From Sinohyriopsis cumingii (lineage: Eukaryota; Mollusca; Bivalvia; Unionida; Unionidae), in contig CM068838.1 in assembly GCA_028554795.2 (NCBI GenBank), positions 125,495,928 to 125,559,927 on the forward strand: 64,000 nucleotides of DNA, written 5' to 3'. Below are positions 39,401 to 54,400 of the stretch, piece after piece. The notes under the pieces are model-generated. The model saw nothing but the letters and a program-made list of their open reading frames with translations, searched no databases and had not been told where the DNA came from. The translations under genes and the position numbers were made by a program. The stretch's first letter is position 1, and the number at the start of each line of letters is the position of its first letter.

Positions 39401-42400
39401 AAGAGTTTTGGTTATTCGTTGTGTCCTTTGTGATCAGTTCAATCCATAGTACTATTTTTGTGCAGTCGACCTATTAAATCCCCATTTTGTATATTTTAGT
39501 TTATTATCAGTGTCTCATTTTGGTTATTTATTTGATTTTGTTTTTACCAGTGACACTTACATTTGTTGTTTGGCAATTTTTTTTTTTAGCCATTTCATCA
39601 ATGGCACAGCAAGTTGGCAAGTGTGGTTATAAAAATCATCGTGGGACACCGATCATGCACAGACTGTGTTTTGTTGGCAGACAATATATGGAGTTTAGGA
39701 GAGAGCCATTGTCCTTTTACATGTAGGAAGATTGAAATATGTACCCCAGAGCAGGTCCTGCTGGTCTAGAGTAAGTGAAGGAACTCTTATTTTACCAGCT
39801 CATCTAAGAGGTCTAGATTTTTTATTGTCTCATGTTGAAGCACTGGGTGCATGGTTAGAGACTCTTTGTGGTGATATTTGTTACTTGACCAGTCATTAAC
39901 AAGCAGCTGGGCACAAGGCACCTTGTGCCATATCAAGTCACCGGGTAAAGCTATGGACTACAGATAAAGGGCCTTGGGGCGTCAGGCATCTGTCACTGGT
40001 CACTGAGCAAAGTTTTAGATAACTGGGCACCAGGCATGTGTTACTGAGAAAGTCAAATACCAGTTACTGGGCATTAGTTGTTGGGGAGTATGCTATCTTT
40101 GAGGAAATGGTTCATACTCTTCCCTTCCCTATATGTCCCTTCAACCCCTACAGGATTTGAGACTTCCACCACCAGTTGATGATTCTTCACATTGCAACAT
40201 GGATTAGATGCATTTTCTTTGTCTCATTTGTCAACAGATGGCCTTTTGACTGTGAGGCCTTCCCTCCTCCCCACCAGCTCCAGATATCAAAGGGGGGGAC
40301 ACCACTCTCTACACCCTCAGTCGGTAATGGGTTCCTGTTCCACTTCTTCAATTATAGAGGACTAATCAATCTGGTCTTGCCTTGACAGCAGCCAGAGGAT
40401 GATAATTTTTTTAAATGCATTCCAATGAGTTTGAGGCTTGGTTGGACCTAATGAATTATGCATGGGTCCTCTCCACATCACGAGAGGGTTACCAGTTTTG
40501 TTTCTGAGACCCTCCACCTTTATGTATGATTGCCTTGTATTTTCATCATACCAACCATAAACCTTTAAGGGAATGTAGTTTACAACTTTCACCCAAAGTC
40601 AGGGATTCTGTTCTCGTATTTCCTGGTTTTTAAAAAAATAGGGAAAATTTTCTTCTTATAATTGATATTTCCCTGTTAAAGAAGTTTTGGGGGGAAGGGC
40701 ATTTCAGGATAGAATGCTACAAAGTGCAAGATCTTCAGGCTCTGTGCCTTCCCATCCTCATCATTCCTTTAATGGGGTCTTCCATTCACCTCAGTCTCAC
40801 TTCATGTGGATCCTGAATATGCAGCAGATGTAGTTCCCCCAGAAAGACTTTTTTGAGGCCTGTCTTATATGTCTTCAGTTAGAGACCTCTCAAGGACCCT
40901 CTTTCAACTCAAATTTGCCACCACCTCAGCTGGTGAAGGTATGAGGCCAGATTTTTCTTTACATGAGTTCAGATTTCAGTCCTTTCCCCAACTCTTCCCA
41001 AAACTTTCAACATCCTCTACGCCAGTGCCTGAGATTCAGGACAGGGTCTTCCTTAGAGCTAAACACCAAGCACAGCCCATGACATATGGTTACATAATGC
41101 CCCTACATAGACCCCAAGTTGCCACAACCTACTGACACAGCATAGACCCTGACCTCCCATCACATTATGGCCCAGCATAGACCCCGACCTCCCATCACAT
41201 AATGGCATATCAAACCAAGGTCTTGACTGATCTTTAGATTACAGTATTGGCTCTGATCTAGGTGCAAGTGCATTAGTTTTGCCCGTCACCCCTGCTGGGG
41301 TATTGGCCGCCCACAAAAGATTGCCAGAGGCTTCTGTCCTGTACCATCCCTTCAAGCTGACTCCAGGTGTGACCCATCTTAGTCATGTCTGTTTCAAGGT
41401 TGCGTCGCCAAGTGTTTGTTGGTCGTCCCCTTCTCCGCTTGCCTTGAGGGTTCCATTTCAATGCCTGTTTGGTAATGTTGGTTGGCGGCTTACGTAGGGT
41501 GTGTCCTATCCAACCCCACCTTCTCTTCTTGATCTCGTCCTCTTCTGGAAGCTAGGAGGTTCGCTGCCACTTCCTGTTGTTGCTGATGGTGTCTGGCCAG
41601 CAGATCTGGAGAATTCTTCTTAGGCAGCTGTTGATGAAGGTCTGAACTCTCTTTATGGTCGATTTGGTGGTTCTCCAGGTCTCTGCTCCATACAGTAGGA
41701 CTGACCTCACATTCGAGTTGAACAGTCTGATCTTGGTAGTTACGGAAATTTCTTTCGAGCTCCAGATGTTCTTGAGCTGTATGAAAGCTGCTCTCGCCTT
41801 TCCGATCCTTGCCTTGACATCTTCGCCTGTGCCACCCTGCTGGTTGATAATGCTGGCCAGGTACATGAAAGACTCCACCTCTTCCAAGGGACTTCCCTGC
41901 AGTGTGACTGGGTTGTTACTGCCATAATTGATCTTGAGGATCTTGGTCTTGTCTTTGTGGATGTTTAGGCCAACCTGTGCTGATCTGGCTGCCAGTACGT
42001 TGGTCTTGTCCTGCATTTGCTGCTGACTATGGGACAAGAGTGGTAGGTCATTGGCAAAGTCCAGGTCCTCAAGTTGACTCCACGATGTCCACTGGATCCC
42101 ATTTCTCCGCCTATTGGTGGACGTCTTCATAATCCAGTTGATGGCGAGAAGGAAGAGAAATGGTGACATCGAGCAGCCTTGCCTCACAACAGTCTGCACT
42201 AGGAAGCAGTCTGTGTGCTGTCCTGCATGAATGACTCTGCAGGACATTCTGTTGTAAGTGTTCTTGATCAGGTTCACCAGCTTGGTTGGGATGCTGTAGT
42301 GGCGAAGAAGTTTCCAGAGTGTCTCTCGGTCCACGCTGTCAAATGCCTTCTCATAATCGACAAAGTTGATATAGAGTGAAGAATTTCCACTTCAACAATT

Positions 42401-45400
42401 GCTCGACTATGATGCAAAGTGTAGCTATTTGGTCCGTACAAGATCTGTTCTGCCGGAAGCCCGCTTGCTTATCTCATAACTGGGGGTCAATGGCCTCCTT
42501 CATCCTCTCCAATCTTCTGTTGGCGTTTTTGTAGCAAGTTGGGTTTTACAGGGTTGGGTTGCTATCCCCACATGCAAGTGCGTTATGAGTCAGTAACTCC
42601 TGGTGTATGCTGTTCAGTTTTATGTATAATGCAACTTGTACATGGATTAGTGGGCTTATGGTATTAGAACAGATGTATTTTAATAGACTATGTATTGTTG
42701 TTGTTGTTGTTGTAGGGTTTAACGCCATTTCTCAGCACAAGATAGGCTATATATGGCGGCCAGTTTAACTGGTGGAGGAAGAACCCTGGAAAACCCAGGG
42801 AAGAACCACCAGCCCACGAGAAGCTACTGGCAGGCTTTCCCACGTACCCACGCTAGTCGAGCCTTGGACTCGAACCCACACAGACAGAGGTGAGATGGCA
42901 GTGATCTGGAACGGTGAGCGCTTTAGACCACTTGGCCACTCAGGGCCCCTGACTATGTATGGTAATTGTCAGTTTGGTAATATACCATATGTATGGTAAT
43001 AGTAGATGCATGATTATAGATTGTGTGGTAATAGATTGTATGTATGGTAATAGACTGTATGTGTAGTAATAGACTGTATTATTGTACTAGACTAAGTTGA
43101 TATGAAAAGTCTGAAAATGTCACATTTACTTCTACTGTACAAATGTGGAACATAACATTTTCTATTTTCAAGTATCTCTTGCCAGATACTGTATAGAGGA
43201 GTGGTGCATGTATGCTTTCATCATAGTTTTTAATAGGTTCATTCATTAAAAGTATCAGAAAATAAGTACAGGTGTTTGATGATTGTGGGTTATAGTTTTA
43301 GTATATTCTTGCATCCATCGTCTGTTCCAGCCATCAAGATTTGCTTATGAACATTCTAAGGCCATAATTCAGATTTTGATTAGATTTGGTATGTACCCTT
43401 ATATCATCAAAACCTTGGATGAATTTGATTAAGAGTGACATTCACACATATTAAGGTGATCTTGCATGTGATTGTCTGACTTTGTGAACCCTCAGGAGGC
43501 CATATTTTGATCAGATTTGGTATGTAAGCTGGCATCATCAAAGTCTCAGAGGAATTTGATCATGCATAACATCCACACTGACTGAGTTTTTGGACACTCA
43601 AGAGACCAGATTTTGATCAGATTTGGTATGTAAGCTTATATCAGCAAGATCTCAGATGAGTTCATTTAATAACAGATGTTCTAGGTTAATGATAATATTT
43701 TTCAGCATCCTCAACAAGTATATATATATAGGAAAGAAGTGAAATCACACCAACATAATGGACCATGTAGCATCTATGTGCTTCAGACTTTTCTTTCCAC
43801 TCCCCAGTTTCAATATGTGTGTAAATTTGCATTGACTTGCTGGTTTAAGTCAATTACCCATTGCATGATATCAGATCCACTTGTGCCTTTTGTTTTAACA
43901 ACAGTATCATTCTGTTATTTATTTGTACCCATGTATTGTTTAGAGCTCCCCACAAATCTGTTTCACACAGAGGGCATATGGCTTAAAAAGAATCACTTCT
44001 CATGACAAATTTTTATTGCCTAAAAAGGCTATATGTTTGTTCTGTTATTTTGATACCTGTACCCCTCCTGAAATGTCAAAGGGTTAGTCCTTTATACTTG
44101 TGTCATTAATGATGAGACTGAACCGTCGTTCACATTCTGCTGTATAACTGCTCACAACTAATGATATTTTAAGCAATAACATAAAAATCTGTGGGGCCCC
44201 GAGCGGTCTAAAGCGCTCTCCATTATGGATCACTGTCATCTCACCTCTGTCTGTGTGCATTCTAGTCTGGGATTTGGCCAATGTGGGTACGTGAGAAAGC
44301 TTGCCAGTAGCTTCTCTCGTGGGTCGGTGGTTCTTCCCAGGGGTTTTCCTGGGTTCTTCCTCCACTATTAATACTGGCTGCCATGCATAGCCTATCATAT
44401 GCTGAGAAATGGCATTAAACCCAACAACAACAACAACAAAAATCTGTTTCTTGATCAAAGTCGGAGAGGCATTAGTCTTTTAAGATCAGTCAGTAAAAAC
44501 CTTAGGTTCAAGTGTCACAATGAAAAAAAAAGCATTAACTCTGTAGCAGTGGAATCAGTGACTACCAACTCTTTGAAATAAATGGATTAGAATATAACAT
44601 AATGGTATCAGTTCCTTTTGAGTTGAAAAAATGCTTTATTGGAGACATTTACAAGTCACTAATCCCATAGCTTAACTCTCAAATAATCACATAGGTACAG
44701 CATAATATATTTCGAGATGCATTACCATGATAGTGTGTGCATGCTGGCTTATTATTATTATACACTATTATTATACACTCAGTGCAAGTGTGTGCTAATT
44801 TCGGTAGCAAATGAAATATGGAGGACAGAACTAGTCCTGTTCCCCATTCACAGGTCACATGCTTTGCTTTGTGTCTTTTGATACAGTTACGCAATATGAA
44901 CTTCAGAAGTTTGAGGGATCTATAGGTGGGGCCCCTGAAGGGGCTGAGTATTTAACAATATACCAGTGTCTTTCAAGAACTTCATATAAAAATGCTGCAT
45001 TTTGTTGATGTACCCAAGGTTTCCTTGATACAAGTTAAATAACACTTTAATTTTTAGGACAAGCCTGATGGGCAACTTACATAGAAAATAGGAGGGACCT
45101 AATCAATAAGTTTGAGGGATATGCAGATCAGGCATAAATTTGTTTTAGTTCTGGTATTGCAGGGAATCATATTTCTTGATTTCTCAAGTGATGAAAATAG
45201 AATTGATTCACTGTGATAAAAAATGATTATTGAAATATTAAAATTCATTATTTGTCTTGAGAGTATGAACAATTATTTCATTTTCCATACCTAATCTTAC
45301 AAAAGATGAACCTGTTATATATGTGAATGTGTACAAAGGTTTTGGCTTCTGCAAGTCTCCAATTCCAAACCTGTACCAGTACAGCTCTCCCCCATTATAA

Positions 45401-48400
45401 TGCATCTCATTATAACATGATTCTGGATATAATGTGGTACTACTATGGCCCCCATGACCAAATCATACCAAGTTATAACAATAAGGGGTGAAAGGAAACA
45501 AGGTGAAACTTGGTCTCATATCTTAATTTCCTTTCATACCACCATTATTAAGAAAATTGTGATATTGCCTACTATACCACGGTTCCATATATTAAGCTAT
45601 TCTCAATATATATATATATCACTGTAATGGTATAACATGGTTCAGTACAAGATGCAATTGACAGTTATGGACCCTGGCTACTGCATTGTAACAAGGGAGA
45701 GCTGGACAGTTTTTTGCCTTTGTTGTCCACTTGCCTTACTAGGATGATTTTGTGCATGCTTCATTTGTCTGTCTGTCTGTCTGTTCATAACCACATCTCT
45801 GATGAAACCTTTCGGCGATTATTCATCATAATGATCTTTAACATGATGTGTATGATCATTTAGCCCTCACAACTTGCATTTCTGGGAGGAGGTCAGAGAT
45901 AAAGAAATTCCATTTGCAGTGAGAGTTTAAAAATATTTGGACAGTTTTTTGTCTTCATGCAATCAAAGTAGGAAGAACTATTAATTTTGTTATGGATTTT
46001 GGGTAATTACCCAATAATGTGTGTTGGGTGGGAACATGTAATAGAAAGTGGGGGGGATTTGCCATGGTTAGCCTTTGAAGGCTTTATAGTTGAGTATATA
46101 CCAGCTACTGTAGGGTTACACACTTTGGGTCATGGTATGGAGAGGGGTTGGTTTTGGGATGATGGAACTTGTAATTAAAAACATGCATTTGTCAAGGTGA
46201 GCCTTAAAAGTGTCTAGTTGATTATATGTCAGCTGCCTTGAGGGTTACGACCTCAGGGTCATTTTCTGGAGAGGGGTTGATGTGGGTGAGGTAGGGGGAA
46301 CATTTAAATTCAAAACATGGATTTGCCAAGTTGGACCATGTAAGTATTAGTAGTTGAGAATATGACAGCTGCCATGACGGTAAAAACTTTCCACCTAAAT
46401 CATGCATATGGGGGATAAGAATTGTCATAACCCACCAAAATGTTTTTAGATTTTTTTGTTAGCATGTTGTTTTATGTACATAAGATTTTCACCTGGTAAC
46501 TTCTATCTTTTACAGCATGGGGGTTTTTGTTTTCCTATCAGTGATATAGACCTCAGAATAGTTCCAGCCATGTATACCATACCAGGAACTGTAAGTATTC
46601 TTGTTCTTTAAAAACAAATTCAGTAGATTGATGAAATTATTTATAAAATTTTACAGATTTTGTCAAAATCTTGTTACAGTGTCTTGCATACTGTTTGCCC
46701 ATTACCTACCTGCAATGAGATGCTCACGCTACAAGTATTGTTTATGTGTACACACACATACAGACACACACAGACACAGATATATATATTACATTATTTT
46801 TAAATAACACACAATACATAGGTTCAATAGACACTTTATTGTACATATAAAATAATCTTTGGCATAATGGGGGCAAGTCTTGTCACAGCACATTGCACCA
46901 GCCCAGCTCTGAATTTTTTGTTGGATAGGAATGCTTGTGGGGAGTTTGTAGGGTTGTGAAGAGTGTCTGACACCTGTATGTGGAGCCACAAGGGGTTGAT
47001 GCAAGGTATATAGGGACACTGATAACCGAAACTTGATAAGTCTGATCCTGAGGATTGCTATGATAATAAACATCAGCCAATACTCCATACATGCACCATA
47101 GGAAGTGGGTATGAAGTATATATGGGCATAAATGTTGAGTACATTTAAGTACTGACACAAATTGGATTTCAAAAGCAAAGTTGTGAATGCATGAAACTTG
47201 GCAATGGCCCAAACGAAGTGATGGGAGCGCTGTGACTATGGAACAAAGGCCCCCAATTTAAAATAAATGTAAGGATATATACAGATAATAATGATTGAAA
47301 ATGCATCAGATAAGTTTGGATATATGTATTAGATAGCCAGTTAGGAATTCGCATGTCCACTAATAGATGATACAGTAAAGAAATGGTGCATTGATTGACA
47401 CAACCATGAACCAACTAGTGAAACACACGCTGTGTCATCTGTCTCTGTGCAAAGTTATTTCTGTCTGGGTGCACCTGATTACATCTACAGTATGTATTAG
47501 AGGACCATCAACCTCAGGTTTGGATAAGATGGTCTGGAATTTCAGCCTTAGCTGCACTGGTAGCCACCTCCATGCAGAAGGAGTGCCCATTATAATGATG
47601 TGAATCATAACCTAACCTGGACAAAACAGCTTTAATGGTAGTGATAAAGAAAGTTTTACTAAAAGCTTGAACATTGTCCATGAGAAATAGAGGATCACAA
47701 GGTCAAGCTCCAGCTAATATCCGAATACAATGGAATTCCTTCATCACACAGTATGGCCATATAAGGACATCCACCTCTTGACGGAAAACATCAGTCTTAG
47801 ATGCCCTAAGATGCAGAATGAATATGTGCTTATCCGTATGGAATATTATGTCCGACAGACACAGATTGTTGCAGACAAATGGGCTCCATAAATAGTAAAT
47901 TCTCCACACTGCAAAAAAGCATAAAAGGTAAGTGCACATTCAGTTTGTAGTAAGAGTTTAGTGTACTCACTCAGTTCATAGTGTTCCAAGCACTGCCATA
48001 TGTCACATAACATATCACATGTAATAGGAAGTTGTTTCTATCTGTAGTCGCATTGCACCTTTCTGACACCTTTCAATATATTCAGTAATAATATGTGGTA
48101 ATAGTTTTCTAAGAAACGCTTTAATTTTCAAAAAGTTACACTAGTAGATAGTATGATCATTGTATTTCTTGACAGCTTGGTTTGTCAAACAAAGCATGGT
48201 AATGATCACTGTATTTCTTGATAGCTAAGTTCTTAGGCCTCCTAAATGATTCTTATACTTCGAGATAGCTCAGTTTGAAAGACTTCTCAGTGATTCTTGT
48301 ACCACCTGATAACTCATTATGAATGATTTTCAATGACTCTTGTTTTTTACTGATAGTAAGAGCTTCTCCATGATTCTTGTTCTTCTAGATAGCTCAGTTT

Positions 48401-51400
48401 GAAGGACTTCTCAGTGACTCTTGTACTTAAATAGTTCACTTTGAAGAACTTTTTAATGATTTTTGTACTTGATAGCTCGGTTTCAGTGCCTTTTCTCAGT
48501 GATTCTTCTACTTCTTCACAGCTCAGTTTGAAGGACTTCTCAATGATTTGTGTAATGCTTGATAGGTTGGTTTGAATTACATTTCAGTGGTTCTTGCTTT
48601 TCCTGATAAGTCAGTTTCAAGAACTTCTAGGTGATTCATGTAATTCTTGATAGCTTATTTTGAAGGACTTCTAGGTGATTATTGTACTTCATGATAACCC
48701 ATTTTTAAGGACTTCTAGGTGATTATTGTACTTCATGATAACTCAGTTTGAAGGACTTATAATGTTTCTTGTACTGTTTGATAGCTAAGTCTTCAAGAAC
48801 TCCTCAGTGATTATTATACTGCTTGATAGTTCAACTTTAAGGACTTCTCTATAATTTGTACAGCCTGATAACTCAGTATGAATGACTTTCAGTGATTCCT
48901 GTTTTTTGCTGATGGCTAAATTTCCAGAACTTCTGAATGATTCTTGTATTTCGGGATAGCTTAGTTTGAAGGATTTCTCAATGGTTCTTGTACTTTTTGA
49001 GAGCTCAGCTTGAAGAGTGTCTCTGTGATTATTTTGCTTCTAGGCAGGTCAATTTGAAGGACCTCTCAGTGATTCTTGGACTTCTTGGTAGCTCAGTTAC
49101 AAGGATTTCTCAATGATTCATGTACTTTTTGATAGCTCATTTTGAAGGACTTCTCCATGATTCTTGTGCTTGATAGCTCAGTTTCAATGCTGTTTCTCAG
49201 CGATTCTTGTACTTCTTGATAGCTCAGCTTGAAGAACTTCTCATTGATTCTTGTACTTCCTAGCAGGTCAGTTTATAGGACTTCACAGTTTAAAAGATAG
49301 GCTATATATGGCAGCCAGTATATTTAGTGGAAGAAGATTCTGAGATGCTCCATAGGTTCATGATCATCACTGATGGGATTCTGGTTTTGTTTGTGTTTTG
49401 TGCGGTTTAAGACCATTTTTCAGCACATGATAGGCTATATTTGGCTAAACCTATGTTCACTGTCACCAAGCCTGCTCCCCCTGTATGAATTTTCAAAGGG
49501 ACTCCCTCTGATACCCAAATGGCTTGTCCATCTCTACTACATCTTTTAGTGACATGTTTTATTCTGTTGATATGATGACCAATCCTAAGTGTGCTACAAT
49601 GCAAAAATATAAAATTATGGAATTTTACAAACCAGCTATATCCTCCTTCTCAGAGGGCAACAAAAATTAATGTAATGTGTATATGTGACAACTAAAGTTA
49701 ATATGTAATGTAAATTGGATACTTACTAAACCTCCCACATTAAGTCTTGTCAGGAATGTCACAGTCTGAAACACAAGAAAAACATACAAGCCCTGTGTAA
49801 AGTAATGTTAGTGCTGTGTTTAATCTGATCCCACTTCTGACACCATTGTAACAGGATGATCCAGTCAGGTTACAGTGAAGATACTTAAAGCAATTTTATG
49901 AACAAGATGTTTATTTATATTGTGATTGAAAAATTAAATCCGACAAACTCATGCACTTAAAAGTGGATTCACAAAACTGATGCACATTACATTAATTGGA
50001 TAAAATGAAAACTAATATTGTTTCTAACTGTAATAATCATAACATGCAACTTAAACAAGCAGTGAACAAGAATTAGTCAATAGAACTTAGAAACAGAATA
50101 TGATTGACTTATGGATCTATCACCATGGATGATAAATGTTTAGAAATTATCGCAAAATGAACATTATTGCGTCTACTACCAAGGTATCAATGGATAATTT
50201 TATCCAACTATGAATAGATGATGTTTATTCACCATAGGTGAATAAAGTATGGGATTTGTACAAATATGGATAATATTTAATCCACAAGTTGGACATGTAT
50301 GTATGTGTGTGTGTGTGTGTGTGTGATTTGGAATTTTAATGTAGCTTTAACAATTTTTCAGTCGTATTGCTATGATGTCTGCAGTGTGGCAGTTTATAGT
50401 GAGGTCTAGCACTGGGGCATCATGCTGCAGACAGGTAGCATGATGTCCCACCCAGTCACATTATCCTGATACCAGGCCGACCAGCCCTAACACTAACCTC
50501 TTAATGCTGAGCATGAAGCGAGATAGCTGTTAGTACCATTTTTGTAAGTCTTTGGTATGACTCAGCTGGGGATCGAACCCACGACCTCCCACATCTGAAG
50601 CAGACGCTCTAACCACTAGCCGACCTGAGCAGTCTGTATGTGTGTGTATGCATGCATGTATGCATGTATGTATGTATGCATGCATGCATGCATGCATACA
50701 TGTATGTATGTATGTTTCACTCAGATGGTGGCCTGGGGTGAATAAAGTGTGGAATTTATACAAATAGGATGTATACAAATATTATGATATTCACTCAGTT
50801 ATTGGTACTGTATAAATTGTAATTTTCTCTCAAATAGTGATACTAAATTAATTTTATAAAAATGAAACATAACTTGTGGCATCCAGTTGATGACCACAAA
50901 GTATCTTCTATCCCACCACTCTGTTGGATGATGAAGAAGCCGCCACCATACATTTCTGACTCATCCTAGTCTGCAAAAAGGATCCCTCAGGAGCCATTCT
51001 TGTTCACTGCGGACCAGTTGGTTCTGAAGCTTTGGTCCCTCAACACGAGATGACAACTATTCTCCGCTGAATGGATGTTGTAACCTATAGCAGCACGCAG
51101 GTTAATATTCAAAACCCTCTTGAGTACCATGACTCTGGATCATGCCTCAAACTTCCAGGCATATCCAACCACATCCAGACAGCCAAACATGGACAGTCAA
51201 ACAGCTCTACAGTTGCCAAACACATTCTGCCCAAAGATCTCTACAGCTGCTCAACAGACTTCAATCCATCAAACAACTCTACAGCTTATGATTTTGCTCC
51301 GTAAAGTGGACAGCTCCCTGACAAGACCTTTTGTGTATTAAAATTATTGTCTACCTCAAGTCTTAAATTACCCTGACTATAGTGCAGTCCATGGCCAGTG

Positions 51401-54400
51401 AGCTCAACGTATATCGATTTTCTCATTACAAGCACTTTGCTCATGCTGCATGGGGTGAACTGAAGTTTTTTGAAATGATTTTAGGATGTAAATAAACCGC
51501 TTTCAGGTAACAGTGTACATATATATGAAACCTGGCTACATTTTAGTTCACATATACATTAAATATACATCATTATGTGATACTTCTGAATTACGCTATT
51601 GCTTATTACACTTGGAAATAGTGTTGTGATACTGGTATGGATAATAGCCAGTAAAATACTGTTTTGATATTGGTATGCATTATAGCCAGGAAAATAGTGT
51701 TTTGATATTGGTATCCATTATAGCCAGGAAAATAGTGTTTTGATATTGGTATGCATTATAGCCAGGAAAATAGTGTTTTGATATTGGTATGCATTATAGC
51801 CAGGAAAATAGTGTTTTGATATTGGTATCCATTATAGCCAGGAAAATAGTGTTTTGATATTGGTATGCATTATAGCCAGGAAAATAGTGTTTTGATACTG
51901 GTATGGATTATAGCCAGGAAAATAGTGTTTTGATACTGGTATGGATTATAACCAGGAAAATAGTGTTTTGATATTGGTATGCATTATAGCCAGGAAAATA
52001 GTGTTTTGATATTGGTATTCATTATAGCCAGGAAAATAGTGTTTTGATACTGGTATGCATTATAGCCAGGAAAATAGTGTTTTGATATTGGTATGCATTA
52101 TAGCCAGGAAAATAGTGTTTCGATACTGGTATGGATTATAGCCAGGAAAATAGTGTTTTGATATTGGTATGCATTATAGCCAGGAAATAGTGTTTTGATA
52201 CTGGTATGCATTATAGCCAGGACAATAGTGTTTTGATATTGGTATGCATTATAGCCAGGAAAATAGTGTTTTGATACTGGTATGGATTATAGCCAGGAAA
52301 ATAGTGTTTTGATATTGGTATGCATTACAGCCAGGAAAATAGTGTTTTGATATTGGTATGCATTATAGCCAGGAAAATAGTGTTTTGATACTGGTATGGA
52401 TTATATCCAGGAAAATAGTGTTTTGATATTGGTATGCATTATAGCCAGGAAAATAGTCTTTTGATATTGGTATGGATTATAGCCAGGAAAATAGTGTTTT
52501 GATATTGGTATGCATTATAGCCAGGAAAATAGTGTTTGATATTGGTATGGATTATAGCCAGGAAAATAGTGTTTTGATATTGGTATGCATTATAGCCAGG
52601 AAAATAGTGTTTTGATGCTGGTATGCATTATAGCCAGGAAAATAGTGTTTTGATATTGGTATGCATTATAGCCAGGAAAATAGTGTTTTGATACTGGTAT
52701 GCATTATAGCCAGGAAAATAGTGTTTTGATACTGGTATGCATTACAGCCAGTATAACTTAAATTATTAAAGAATGAAACTTCCAGCAACTTTTGAACCAG
52801 TTCAAACAAGCATTTATAAAGAAACAACACTTGAGAGCAAATTTTACTACATTCAAAAAGAAGCATTCTTGTCTCAAATATTTCATTTGGTACAAGTGAC
52901 ATTTATTGACCAATTAATATGACCACTATAGTGAAAATAGAAAAGAGCTTTATGTAAATTATTCATACATGGCTTCAGCAATTTAGAGCAAGTTTAACAC
53001 AGAACCTCTTGGCGCAGGCTTACAGCACTGATTAAATGCAGAGATATTTAGAAATTGAGCAGTCCTAGTGTGAGACTACAAAACTAAATCAAATTATAAT
53101 TTACTTCCATAAATATTATAAACTACTTCCATAATTACACATTAAAATCTAGCCAGTATTTAAACTCTGTTTTTAAAAAAATCACAAAATTGCATGTCAG
53201 TAAAAAAATAAGTGCGATGCAGTGTTTATGATATAAGACTAGGGCCTGTGTTGAGAATTTTTTTAAAATTAAAGGGTGGTTTTATGATGAGTGAAAACTT
53301 ACTTGAATAGAACTTTGCTGAAAGAAGGATTGGTTTATATGGAGAATTAAGGGAATTTTTTGTCTTTTCCAGGGTGTAACATCAGCATTTTTCCAGGATA
53401 ATCTTATTGCAGCCTATACTTTGTGTAAAAAAGTAAGTATGTCATATACAGAATTCACACATACACAAACATACTAGCACATACAAACACATGTGGAGAG
53501 AGAGTGTATGGGGTAGTTTTGTTGATGGAATGTATAGCTGCCAAAAGTGTCAAAGCATGAAGCAGAACTGTCATATGTTATTGGAATTGAACTTCAACAC
53601 CATATTTCTTTTTTTTTTTTTTAAAGAGTTACGTAAATGAAAAACTTTTTGCTTCATTTATAAAATGGTGACACTAGGTGCAAAACTGATTGGAAGCCTT
53701 TGAGCAAGGATTGTCAGCACTGATAGATGCTGTTTTGCTGTAAAATTCCAGTTTGGAATACAGTAGCCCCTCAGAGTAAACCCCTGCAATATACTACTGT
53801 TTGGAATACAGTAGCCCCTCATTTTAAACCTCTACAATATACTGTAACCTCTCACTGTGAACCGACTACAATATACTATAGCCCCTCATTATAAACCCCT
53901 CCATTTTACTGTAGTCCGTCATTGTAAATCCCTACAATATATTGCTGTTCAGAATACAATAGTCCCTCACTGTAAACTCCCACAATATAATGTAGCCGTC
54001 AGTAGCCCATTACTGTAAACCCTTACAGTATACTGCTGTTTTGAATAAATTAGCCCCTCACTGTAAACCCCTACATTATTCTGAAGTCCCACACTGTAAA
54101 TCCCTACAATGAACAGTAGTCCCTCACTGCAAATCCTTACAATATACTGTAGCCCTTCACTGTAAACCTCTACAATGTATTATAATCCCTCACTATAAAC
54201 CCTACAATATTCTGTAGCCTATCACCGGAAATCCCTGCAATATACTGTAGCCCCTCACTGTGAACTCAAACATTATAATGTTGCCCCTCACTGGAAACCC
54301 CTACAATGTACTGTAGCTCAATCATGTCCAACCTGCAGCCCATGGGCCACATGGAGCCCAGTCCTTCACATTGTGTGTCCATGTAGATAGTCCTTTTGAA

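Noticed and set aside
51071-51341. Overlapping 73-77-codon frames rich in Ser, Thr and Asn in intron 6
   Set aside because: Two overlapping frames of similar quality, no known family, and low-complexity composition.
54325-54375. Sequence like the CCAACCTGCAGCCCATGGGCC motif seen in some hAT-type elements
   Set aside because: Only a short match, with no second end or target duplication found.
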